Below are positions 23,256-33,270 of a stretch of 64,000 nt of DNA, in pieces. The notes beneath the pieces were generated by a model that saw nothing but the letters and a program-made list of their open reading frames with translations, did not search any database and was not told where the DNA came from. Source of the DNA: Diphasiastrum complanatum (taxonomy: Eukaryota > Streptophyta > Lycopodiopsida > Lycopodiales > Lycopodiaceae); NCBI GenBank assembly GCA_029204225.1, contig CM055099.1, positions 46,874,042-46,938,041 of the forward strand. The letters are read 5' to 3'. Position 1 is the first letter of the stretch. The number at the start of each line of letters is the position of its first letter. The position numbers and the translations under genes are program-made.

Positions 23256-24000
23256 TACCTAAGGTTACCATGCATTTTGATCCATTTAAGTGAAAACTAT
23301 TCATCAATCTTGAGCTAGAAATTGTCAAGGCCCATTTTCCTAGCTATCCTGTTCAATTTTGGATCAAAAGAGATCAAAAGGACATTGATTGGGTCTGACC
23401 TGGTACTGTACAAAATCAGGTGCTCAGACATGTGTGAGGAACATCCAATTTCAGTTTGTAAGTTCTCTCTCATGTTTGATCCATTTATCTTCCTTGATAG
23501 CTTGTTTTGAAACTATTTTTGTCTTGTTTCTAATGCAATCAGTTTCATTCCATTTGGTTGAGCCAATCAGAAGTTATAAGCTTTTGAAGAGGGTTAGGTA
23601 GGGCACCTAGACCTGGGTGGACACATTTGGTTTGGTCAAGAGATTGCTTGGTTGATCCAAAATCACAGTTGTATGCTTACCAATATCATCTATATGTGAT
23701 CTAGGCACTGTTTTGAGATCTTAGCCATTTTGTTTCATGCAATATCGTTGTATTTGAGTCAAATTTGGTTTCTTAGTGTACTTCACACGTGCTAAGAGTG
23801 TTTGATCCTAACTTTGCCTATACTCCATCATTTGATGTGAAATAGATCTTGTTTTAGAGAGATTTGTGTAGCTAGTGAGAATCAATTCACAAATAGTTGC
23901 AAGATCTTTCATAGGAGGAGATAGTACTCTATTATTGGATCCTATTGAGAGTGTGTAGCGACATTTATTGTTCATCATTTGAGTTTTCTTCATTTCAAAT

Positions 24001-24364
24001 GTCTTCAATGGGTTCATCCTTGTTGGAACCAAGTGAAAGATTGTCCACTTCAAACTATTCAAATTGGAAAATGAGGATGGAGTCCATCTTGATCCTTCAA
24101 GACGTGATGGACATAGTTCTTGGCCTTGAAGAAGAACCACAAGTTCTTCAAGAGGTTCAAAAATACAAAAAGAGAGCTAGGCTGGCTCTCCACTACATTA
24201 AGATGAATGTCTCTAATGAGATATTGAGGCAGATAGGTACTTGTACAATAGCCAAAGAAGCTTGGGATTGTCTCAAGACTATCTATGAGGCTAAGAATAC
24301 CTCTAGGCTTCTCACTCTTAGGAATCAAATCTTAGTGATGAGAGTGCATCTAGTTATGTTTTGA
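24001..24364 (+). pseudogene. Gag N-terminal half of element C
   Basis: The ATG at 24001 opens SSMGSSLLEPSERLSTSNYS, then NWKMRMESILILQD, ARLALHYIKMNVSNEIL and EAWDCLKTIYEAKN. This is Copia gag of the same lineage as element A. A small deletion near 24335 shifts the frame and stops it at 24364; the gag frame resumes from 24361. Confidence 0.85.
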
Positions 24365-26094
24365 GTATAAAAGATATTCATAGAGAACTTGCTTGTATTG
24401 GTGATTCCATCAATCAAAATGAGCTAGTTCAAGTCATTCTCAATGGCTTGAGAAGTGAATTTGATAATCTTGTCCAATCCTATGCCATTAAGGAGGAGCT
24501 ACCAAGTTTGGAGGCTCTCCAAAGTGTGCTAATTTCAGAAGAATCAAGACAAGAGTACAAGATCTTGAGGATGGACAAGCTCTCTCTCACTCATAATGAT
24601 GGCAAAGCTCTCTTTGCCAAGGATAAGCACAAAGGGAGGAGCAAGAACCAACATCAACAATCCTCAAGCAAGGACAAAGTCAAATCCAAAGAGAAAGATG
24701 AGGAGGAAGATGATTCCTCTAATGCTTCATCATCCAAGCTCAAGAAGAAGAAGATCAAGTGCTTTTATTGTGGCAAGAAAGGCCATTATGCCACCAATTG
24801 CTTCAAGAAGAAAAATCAACTCAAGCAAGCCAACATTACCAATGAGAAGGAAGACACTATTGCAAGTGATGGAGAGGGGTCTCTTATGGTCTCTAGTTTC
24901 TCATCTACTCCTTTCAAGAAGGACGGCCTATGGTATATTGATAGTGGAGCATCTTCACATATGTGTAGCTGCAAGGACTCTTTCTCTTCTATTGCACCTT
25001 ATGATGGAGTCAAGAAATCAATATACACTGCAAATGATTTTGAATGTCCTATTGAAGGCATAGGGAACATTCCCTTGAAGCTTGCATCCTCTGAAGTTCT
25101 TTCTCTCTCTAAAGTTCTTTATGTACCTAAGCTTACTAAGAATCTTATTAGTGTTGGCCAATTGCTTGATAATGGCCTTGATGTAAAATTCATTGTTGAT
25201 ACTTGCACTATCAAAAAGAATGATGAGAGACTTGCATTAGGATCTAGATTTGGAGTCATCTATAAACTAGATCCAAATGAGTATGTGAATGCTTGTAATG
25301 TTGCTCTTGTGAACAAGCTCTCTATGGAGAAATTATGGCATAGGAGGTTGGGACATCCCAACTACAAATCCATGCTCTCTATGATCAAAGAAGCCAAAGC
25401 TATTGGCTTGCCAAAGTCATTCTCCAAGAAGATCAAGCCTTGTGAGGCCTGTGCTATTGCTAAATCTCACAAAAAGCCATTTACAAGATCTTCTATCAAA
25501 AGCAAACATCCTTTGGAGATCATCCACTCGGATGTGCATTTCTCATCAACTACAAGCAAGGGAGGAGCCACTTATTTTGTTACTTTCATTGATGATTTCA
25601 CAAGATTCACTTGGATATATCTTCTTGCTTCTAAATCTATGGTGTTTGATCATTTTCTTATTTTCAAAGCTTATGTAGAGAAGCAATTCTCATTCAAAAT
25701 TAAAGCTCTTAGAAGTGATGGAGGTGGTGAATATATCTCCAATAAATTTCAAGATTTTTGTGAGCTTGAAGGCATCAAAAGAGAGTTCTCTTGTGCCTAC
25801 TCTCCATCTCAAAATGGAGTGGCCGAGAGAAAGAATAGATCTCTATGTGAATGTGCAAAATCTATGAGAATTGAGGCATCTTTGCCCAAAGATTTTTGGG
25901 GAGAAGCCATTAATTGTGCAAATTATCTTTGCAATAGGCTCCCACATATAGCTCTTGGAGGAAAGTCACCATATGAAATCTTATATTTGAAGAAGCCTAA
26001 GGTTGATCACCTTAGAGTTTTGGATGCATATGCTTTGTCCATATTCCCTTGGAAACAAGGAAGAAGGAAGATCCTAGTGCATGCAAAGGGATGA
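24361..26094 (+). pseudogene. Element C gag-protease-integrase polyprotein, truncated
   Basis: A 577-codon frame. In order: gag C-terminal part (LVQVILNGLRSEFDNLVQSY); CCHC zinc knuckle CFYCGKKGHYATNC at about 136-149; aspartic protease with intact WYIDSGASSHM at about 190; GAG-pre-integrase LWHRRLGHP at about 325; integrase zinc-binding CEAC at about 363; core with SDVHF, FIDDFTRFTWIYLL and SDGGGEY, then SPSQNGVAERKNRSL (the DDE residues appear present). The frame ends in the integrase C-terminal region, where PWKQGRRK departs from the family pattern; further integrase-like wording (GYSSTKKAYRGF) appears in another frame to about 26140. RT is absent. The encoded enzymes would process polyprotein and integrate cDNA in an intact element. 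Confidence 0.85.
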
Positions 26095-26142
26095 TGGTTG
26101 GATACTCATCCACCAAGAAGGCCTATAGAGGCTTTATACTCT

Positions 26143-26454
26143 CTACTCTCTTATTCTATTGGACTATATTCAAGCACACCTCAAATTCCTATTGGACCAC
26201 ACATGGTTCCACCTCTAAATCCTATTGGACCTCTTAGAATTCATCAAACAAAGGCATTACACTTGTCTACACTCTAATTGGCACGAGTTTAGCCTCTTAC
26301 TCTATTTTGGCTCAATAGTGGCATTACAAGTGGAAATGCATAATTTGCCATCTATGCCAAATTTGTTCCTATCAACATCCTACACCTAGATACTTGATGT
26401 AAAAAACATAAGACCCCTATATCTAACATAGATAATCTTTTTCAATTATTCATA
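26143..26454 (-). mobile_element. Outer part of the 5' LTR of element C
   Basis: Matches the U3-side 312 bp of the LTR at 22545-22234 in the same orientation. The terminus reads TATGAATAATTG on the minus strand where the sister LTR has TGTGAAGAATTG. It joins inverted pol sequence near 26143. Confidence 0.82.
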
Positions 26455-26459
26455 GTTGT

Positions 26460-26588
26460 TTGTCAAATTGCCAATCTACATCAACTTTTTTGTGTCTAGT
26501 TTTTTGATAGATTGTTAAGCAAGCATCCAATCACTCTTGTGGATCTTTTAAAGATCCATTTATGGTCCTAAAGTACAGTACTTTCACG
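26460..26588 (+). mobile_element. Right part of the 3' LTR of element A
   Basis: Continues the element A LTR after the element C insertion, parallel to about 18148-18277 of the 5' LTR, ending AGTACTTTCACG before the target duplication CCAAG. Confidence 0.88.
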
Positions 26589-26593
26589 CCAAG

Positions 26594-27062
26594 AAACACT
26601 CGCCCAAGGGCCCCACTATATAAACCCCACAAAGACTCACTTTTCCTCACTAAACACTCGTAGATTGCAAATATGCTGATCAATCAGCAAAACTCACCAA
26701 AATGCCTCTATGCCACTTCCATCTGAGGCGCTCCTTGATTGCGCACTCAGATAAGTGACTAGCATCTAGTTTCGACCCTCAAATCTTAGTTTTTGATAGA
26801 TTTTTTAGATTTTTCTAAAACGTTTTTTCTTTTTTTTCAAAATTAACATTTTCAATTCTTAGTTTACTATTTTTTCACTCACAACTCCCTTCACCCCATT
26901 GATCAAAAAATTTCTGTCATTTTTTCAATTTTCCTATCTAGCACACTTTGTGCGAGTGTTTTTTGAATTTAGAACTTTTGTTTCAACCTTGTTTTCTCTA
27001 TTTTCTACTATTAACATATGTGTTCCTTCCAACTAATTCCTATCTACCATGCCACCTTTCTA
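26594..27062. other. Gene-free flank of element A
   Basis: AT- and T-rich sequence. A TATATAAACC sequence near 26619 looks like a promoter TATA box, possibly of an older LTR. No coding region seen. Confidence 0.35.
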
Positions 27063-27757
27063 TGAAGTTTTTAGCACGTGTGAACTTCACCACAAACCTT
27101 ACAGGATCTTACTGAGGTGTTGTGATTGCACAAGATTGATCAAAGAACAAATTACTTGAAAAATCTAAGGCAAGAGCACAATGGCATACAACAGACTAAA
27201 AAACCATGAATGTCAGAAATAATTCTAAGTGCCTAGTATGGGAAAGAACAGCCTGCTCTCAGGTAGAGAGAGAAAATCAACACATACAACTCAGGTAGAG
27301 AGAGAATGAGCCCAAAACACCAAAATCTCAATATTCACAATATGGCAAAACATGCCAAAGTTTCCCTACATGATAGAGGCTCGAATTCCTACAATGGAGT
27401 TGCATGGAAAGTCCACTTAACTTAGTTAACTCAACTAACAAGGATCCACATGTGTAATTGCATGCATGGATATTGCATGTACTGCATGTCATCTCTCAAA
27501 ATTGCCTAGACATGTGTAGATCATAAAAACTACTTTGCATGTTGCATGTTGCATGCATGCACTCTGAATGACATTGCATGTAGTCTAAACTTTTGCATGA
27601 CATCAAATTTGAATCTACCTAACTCAAACTCGACCTATTCTAGAAGGTTATGTGCTCAATTCACATACCTTTATGTACAATAAAGTTTACAATGGAAATA
27701 ACATAGGCATGGCCCCAAAACTCGAGATAGGAAGATATTATTTTACTAATCTTCACA
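27063..27757 (-). mobile_element. Probable 3' LTR of a minus-strand Copia element, family D
   Basis: On the minus strand the polypurine tract TGAGGAGGAG is followed by TGTGAAGATTAG at 27757. The other end is inferred near 27063 by similarity of layout to family C (CACGTGTG motif, paired GGTAGAGAGAGA boxes, GATTGATCAA region). No target duplication was found, so the far border is approximate. Confidence 0.55.
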
Positions 27758-28318
27758 CTCCTCCTCAGAATATATGTTCCTATCCAACATAGACTTTGAA
27801 ATTAGCCCAAGGTTAGACCTCATCTTGATAAATACATTCTTGAGCTATGGCTTGGTGAAAAGATCTGCAACACAATTTGAAGATCCGACATGCTCCAATA
27901 AGATCTCTCTCCCAATAACTTTTTCTCTTACAAAATGATGAGCTACCTCGATGTATTTGCTCCTTGCATGGAACACATGATTCTTTGTAGAGCCTGAGTT
28001 GAGATGTTATTTTTCTTGATATCTGGAAGGTCTTCATCTCCATAACATTTTAGCTCCAAGAGTAGCCTTTTGGTCCATAAAACCTCTTTTGTTGTGGTTG
28101 TAAGAGATTTGTATTCAGCTTCACATGATGATAAGGATATAGTTGCTTGTTTCTTTGACATCCAAGAAACTAGATTCCCTCTTAGAAAAATTGTGTAAGC
28201 ACTTGTGGATTTTCTATCCAATCTGTCTCCTGCAAAATCTGAATCTGAAAAAGCAACCAAAGTCAGATCTTCTCCTTTGTATATTAATCCATAGTCTAAG
28301 GTAGAAGATATATACCTC
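27758..28318 (-). pseudogene. Copia RNase H fragment, minus strand
   Basis: Minus frame: FSDSDFAGDRLDRKSTSAYT, LVSWMSKKQATISLSSCEAE and VLWTKRLLLEL, the hallmark Copia RNase H block with DSDFAGD and SSCEAEY. A frameshift near the CDNIS-equivalent (NNISTQAL) leads into the C-terminal part (27813-28043). It adjoins LTR D through a polypurine tract. Upstream pol is missing past 28318. Confidence 0.8.
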
Positions 28319-28442
28319 CCATTCCAGTGGGCAAGTAGTCAGGAGTTGGTGACGAAAGGCATTTCGGAGGACGACACCGATTTGGCAAAAAAGCAGCGGG
28401 AGGTCCTGAAACTTTTTTGGTCAGACCTTAAAGTTGACTTTT
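28319..28442 (+). other. Possible captured exon, unknown protein
   Basis: After an acceptor-like CATTCCAG the plus strand encodes QELVTKGISEDDTDLAKKQR followed by EVLKLFWSDLKVDF and a stop. It is less AT-rich than its neighbours and unlike any retroelement domain I know. It lies exactly between a minus-strand RNase H end and a plus-strand gag, so it may be a captured host exon or a leader. Very tentative. Confidence 0.2.
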
Positions 28443-28519
28443 AGAAGTCTAAATTGCTTTTGCTCTATAAGCTTGTCATTGGACCTCATTAAATCTCTAT
28501 AGGAGGAATTTTTGGTGAA

Positions 28520-29782
28520 ATGGCAGGATTGGGAGAATCCGTGCTTGGAGAAGCTAGTAGATTGGACGGGGTATCCAATTATAGCATTTGGAAATTCAAA
28601 GTGAAAAGTATTTTCATGGAAAAGGAGCTGTGGGACATTGTCACTGGGGTGGAACAACAGCCAACTACAACTCTAGCCGATATTCGTGCATTTGACAAAA
28701 GGGCACAGAAGGCCTTATCTTTGATAAACTTGTTAGTGAAGGATCATGTCATTGCCCACATTAGTGAAGTTGTATCAGCAAGAGGCGCTTGGGATGCACT
28801 CAAAACATAGTTTCAGACGGCAAACCCTCTCGAATGATGTTTTTGAGGACCAAACTCATAAGTGTTCGCATGGAGGAGAATGAGGGCATAGGGTCCTATT
28901 TCACACGAATAAAGGAGTTATGAGACTAGTTGACAGCTATTGGAGAGCCAATAAGAGATGTTGAGCTGGTTCACATAGTTATAAATGGCCTATCCAAAAA
29001 TTTCCAAATGTTGCAAGTGGCATTGCTTCGAGGGAGAGGCTACCAACATTTGAAAATCTTCATGGCATCATCCTACAGTAGGAACAAAGGCGTGAAGTGG
29101 TAAAAACTTGACTTCCTACATCAAAAGATCAAGCAATGCTAGCCAAAGGGAAGCATAAATACAAGAAGCAACCCAAGAAGTCGAATGTGGAGGATGACAT
29201 GAATGGTAAGCTTGAAGAAGAAGTGTACATGGAGCAACCTAGTGGCTTTGTGACACATGTCATGGAAGACAAAGTGTGCAAGCTGAAGAAAGCCTTGTAC
29301 GAATTGAAACAAGCACCACGTGCTTGGTATAGCTACTTTGGTGAGCATCTCCTATCTAGAGGTTTGATACGCACTTCTTCAGATTTCAATCTTACTACTT
29401 TGCTTGTGACTCTAGTATCACACTGATTGTGCTGTATGTAGACGACCTCATAATCACAAAAAATGATGATGATTTGATTGGTGCAATCAAGGACTTATCT
29501 TCCAGTTTTGATATGACTGATCTTGGCTTGATGCACTACTGTTTGGGAGTGAAAGTATGGCAAGGCTGCAGTAGTATCGCACTAACTCAAACAAAGTACG
29601 TGAATGAGATTTTGAAGCATTTCAAAATGTGTGATAGCAAGCCAATATCCACACCTGTGGAGGTTGGTAAGAAACTATCTAATCAAGATGAGAGTGCACT
29701 AGTTGATGCTACTTTATTTCGTATATCTTTCAGTCTCTTTTATAAAAACAGTTCAGAAGTGTTCCCTTGGGTTGGTGTGTAA
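28520..29782 (+). pseudogene. Copia gag fused to RT by internal deletion
   Basis: Gag starts at 28520 (MAGLGESVLGEASRLDGVSN, then SIWKFKVKSIF) and runs, with a stop at 28810 and frameshifts, to about 29190 (QAMLAKGKHKYKKQPKK). There it passes directly into RT: EEEVYMEQPSGF, CKLKKALYELKQAPRAW, then after a frame change the catalytic LYVDDLIITKNDDD (29430) and FDMTDLGLMHYCLGV, CDSKPISTP. Zinc knuckle, protease, integrase and the RT N-terminus are deleted. The YVDD motif is intact but the protein is not continuous. Confidence 0.8.
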
Positions 29783-30370
29783 TCTCTCTTTATTGTTTAT
29801 CTAATTGATGTTAGATTGCTTGCAAATTAGCTAACTATACTGCCAGTAAGATCCTTGACAGATCCAACCTATGAAATCTAGCAACAGAATGTGAAATTTA
29901 GACCTCAACTGAAAAAATGAATCTATCTTGAATTTGGATCTTGCTTCAATCATGGAAATGAAGCACATGCAAGTAAGAAGTCTATCTCTCCCACGAGTTT
30001 CAAAGAACTGATAAACTCTCTAGGAACTTACTTTCAACTCAGACATAGTAATTTGTGTGAAAGGAAAAGTCTAAGACCTCACAAAACTCACTTCTATCCA
30101 ATTCTACTTGATTGACAATGAAAATTGAAGAAATTGGTGAAAAGAACTGATGTGTGCTCACTTTGGCATATCACACGAGATGAGTACTCTCCCAAACTCT
30201 CTGATTGTCTAAAACTCTTCTAAAAACAAATCAAATTGATTTAGAATCTCAAGCAACATATTCTACTCTTCAATTATTATCCAACAAGCTGTAGAACGTC
30301 AAATTTGGACCATTCCGTGAGAAGTAGCACTCAAACAAAGAGGGCTGATTTCACACATGTGAGCTCTCTG
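29783..30370. other. Unassigned sequence between RT and RNase H pieces
   Basis: No recognisable coding region on either strand. It separates two plus-strand Copia pieces whose normal spacing would be coding, so it may be an insertion or replacement. Confidence 0.35.
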
Positions 30371-30893
30371 TCTGTACAGGGCGCATGAAGGATTCCAGAT
30401 TAAATCCTACAGTGATGCAAGCTAGGCATCCCTGAAAGATGATTGCAAGAGCGTGTCATGAGGATGCACGATAGCAGCCGGAGCAGCTGTCATATGGATC
30501 AACAAGAAGCAGACCGTGATCGCGCAATCATCATGCGAAGCCTGCAAAGCAGAGTATGTTGCAGCAGCCAAGATGGCGAACGAGCTTACATGGATCAAGC
30601 AGTTTCGTGAAGGACTGGGAGAGAACTCCAATGAGCCGCTGCTGCTATTCATGGATAATACATCCGCCATTCATTTGACGAAGGATCCAATGTTTCATTC
30701 CAGAACGAAACACATTGCTATCAGATATCATCTGATAAGAGATCTGGTTGAGAAAGACAGGCTGAAGATCGAGTTCATTTCAGTGAAGCAGATGGTGGCC
30801 GATATCTTCACGAAGCCTCTTGACAAGGCAATTTTTGAGAAGCAGCGTGCAAGCTTAGGAATCAGAAAAATATTAGCTTTGAGAGGGAGTTGA
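30371..30893 (+). pseudogene. Copia RNase H fragment
   Basis: Starts near SYSDAS (30405) with a frameshift, then VIWINKKQTVIAQSSCEACK, VAAAKMANELTWIKQF, LLFMDNTSAIHLTKDPMFHS and VADIFTKPLDKA to a stop at 30893. It is followed by a purine tract GAGAGGGAGT and an LTR-like TGAAGAAACC. The CEACKAEY spacing has two extra residues compared with the usual CEAEY. Confidence 0.8.
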
Positions 30894-32108
30894 AGAAACC
30901 AAGAGTTTCTATCTTTCAAAGCCTTAGCATTTCTCCTTAGTTTTTCCTTTGCTTTTTTTCGCGACTATGCATTTTGAACTAGGTTTTGCATAGTCTGCAT
31001 TTTTTAACTTTTTCGTCACACAATTCATTTGCAAAAAAGGAGACATTGTCCCTAAAATGCCTTGGAAATATTTAGACCCTTAGAAAAAGGGACACTTACT
31101 CTTAGAAAAGCGTTTGCCTTAATACTAGTTTTTAACCTAAAGCCGACTTGTTTGCCCTTCGACTTTTTTGGCCCTTCGGAAAAAATCGACACCTGTCCTT
31201 AGAAAAGGGATAATGTCCTACTATAGTGTTTTTCGCCTCCTTAGAAAAAGGGGCACTACCCTTAGAAAAGGTTTCTGTCATACTATCGCGTTTTTTGCCT
31301 TTTGGGAAAAAGCAACATTGTCTTTAAAATGTTTTAAAATTGTTTTCAGACCTACCTTTGCATTTTCTCCTTTTTCGGGAAAAAGCGAAGGTGCCCTTGA
31401 TAAGCAAAGGTGTCCTTAAAAACAAAAGACGACACTGCCCTTAAAAACTTAAAAGGGTCTTTAAGCAAAAGCTAAGGCCTGCAGCATGAAGGGAAAACGC
31501 AACGAGCAGAAAGTAGATGATTCACAAAGGACAATGATAGAACTAGAATCAATTTTGGTTAAGGCTAATGCATTTCTTTTGATTAGATCTTCTAACTTAA
31601 TCAGTTCCTTGGATTGAACATATAAAGAGATCAACAAGGATGCAGAATATGAATGAAGAAGACACACACAGTCATGGACAGCAGACAGTCATACAATCTG
31701 AGATAGCTCCAGAGCGAGTTTACAGATTAGCAGTAGCTAGTCATACTATTTGAGAGAAGAGAACATCTCTCTCGCGCCAATGCGTTGATCTGGAAAACAG
31801 ACAATGCTCAAGAATTGTACTGTAAATTCAGTTTTGATATAGAAGCAATTTTCTTAATGGTTTGTTCAGTGATGTGTATGATTTGTAGTACTTGAATGCA
31901 TGCTATCAGTAGATAAATTTCCACTGTTGTTTTATTCAACACTATCTGCTGTTTATAAGTTTGAATTTTACAACAAATCTGCAGTAGCAAATCTGAGGCC
32001 TGGAAGAGAATCAGACCGCAGTGAGAAGCAGTAGCTACTCCTGCTAAGTCGGCTCTATCTGGCTTTTCATTCCGCATCAGTGATCTCTGAACACGATTGC
32101 CATCAACA
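30891..32108 (+). mobile_element. Putative 3' LTR of a Copia element
   Basis: Begins TGAAGAAACC directly after the polypurine tract. A plausible end is GCCATCAACA at 32108. Neither a second copy nor a target duplication was found, so the right border is a guess. It includes a repetitive T/A-rich block (31070-31450). Confidence 0.4.
31070..31450. repeat. Degenerate short repeats with CCTTAGAAAAAGGGGCACT-like units
   Basis: Variants of CCTTAGAAAAGGG...ACACT and TTTTTCGCCTTTTGGGAAAAAGC recur about eight times at irregular 35-60 bp spacing. The units contain AAAAGG/CCTTTT inverted halves that could form weak hairpins. Confidence 0.5.
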
Positions 32109-33270
32109 GGCGGTCGGGTTGGAGCCCCGCGGATGGATTGAATTTCCATCAGGGATCACTTTGCAGTTTTACGCTCGCATAGCAACTAACATGGGAATTT
32201 GGGAGATGGAGGCCTCCCAGTTGTAGATTGTTGTGGTGGACTTTTGCTCATACCTCCTGATTGGACCACAATGTAGTTTAATGACACACTGAGATTAGCT
32301 CTCATTGGACAGTTCTTATAATAGTGTATGTATCCACACTCATGGTAGAAAGGTGTGTAGACTCCTTTATTTGAACATTTTGCAGTTCTGAAGGGTCAGC
32401 CTATTGCGTAGTTTTTTTTAAAAAATTCATAATGTGTAGAGGTGAATTATACAAAAATAAATAAATAGAAGAACTCTCTAGATATTGTTGTGAATAGTCT
32501 AGAAGTAGAGGAGTATTGGTATTTGATTTGTGATTCTTCATATTTATGGAAAGTAGAGAGGTGAAATTTAAATTTGGATTCCACTAATCATATTTACCAA
32601 ATACCATTTTGTAATGAATTTGATTATGTTGGAATTAAGTTTTGATCCTACCCCAAAGTTTTAAATGTTTGCGTAAGTCAATCTAGTCTGGTTATACTAA
32701 AATCTGTGTTAGGTTAATGAGATTGAAAAAAGCATGCTATTAAAAGTTTGATAGGTGGAAGGCTCATGAATATTGAGATATTCTCTTGAGAGTTGATTCA
32801 AATATGTTATTTACTCAAAAAAGACAAAATTCTAATGGGGACATCTGAGTTACAATGTTCTTAGTCTAATATGTGATTAACATATCTGGAGAGTATTTGC
32901 CAAATACAAAGTATGTTTATTATCTATATCATAAACACTTATTCTTAGATGTATACTTTAATCTTGTGAGATCTGTTATGTGTTCCTAATTATAGGTTTT
33001 ATATCGTAGACTTCAACTATCATAATAGTCAACTGGGATTCAACCCCATCTTCCAATCTCTACCATTGTTTTAAAGGCTTAAATCTTTGAAAAGCTTTTG
33101 ACTTCTCATCTAGGCAAGTTTGAACAAACTCCATGTCGCTTACTACTCTCCAGTAGAATAAAGCTCATCTCACAATATCTCAATGGGCGTAAAATATATC
33201 ATCATATTCTCATTGTTCTCCATAATTATATTATTCATTTTGCTTCTAAGAAACAAAATGCATGAATGAT
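32109..33270. other. Gene-free AT-rich sequence
   Basis: No coding, LTR or RNA gene signal I can support on either strand. Confidence 0.4.

Larger units (their letters stand above)
21812..26454 (-). mobile_element. Element C: Copia element with an internal inversion
   Basis: Flanked by GTTCT (21807-21811) and GTTGT (26455-26459), a 5-bp duplication with one mismatch; the uninterrupted 5' LTR of element A reads GTTGT there. Outer ends are those of a minus-strand element: 3' LTR 22545-21812 at the left and the first part of the 5' LTR (26454 to about 26143) at the right. Between them, 22818-26142 is inverted: the rest of the 5' LTR, the PBS, gag and pol read on the plus strand. The two LTR pieces (about 312 and 425 bp) sum to one LTR. 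RT is missing between integrase and RNase H. Confidence 0.8.
16923..26588 (+). mobile_element. Element A: non-autonomous Copia with two nested insertions
   Basis: Bounded by the perfect target duplication CCAAG (16918-16922 and 26589-26593). The 5' LTR spans 16923-18277 and the 3' LTR is split into 21411-21811 and 26460-26588. Without insertions the LTRs are about 527 and 530 bp. A PBS (TGGTATCAGAGCC, 18278-18290) and a polypurine tract (TTGAGGAGGAG ending 21410) are in place. The 3.1-kb internal region has gag and a protease remnant but no integrase, RT or RNase H, so movement would have depended on another element. Insertions: solo LTR B in the 5' LTR, element C in the 3' LTR. Final base of the 3' LTR is G where CA is expected. 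Confidence 0.88.

Noticed and set aside
24596-25063. 155-codon frame overlapping element C pol
   Set aside because: It is out of frame with a clear zinc knuckle and protease in the main frame; a shadow frame.
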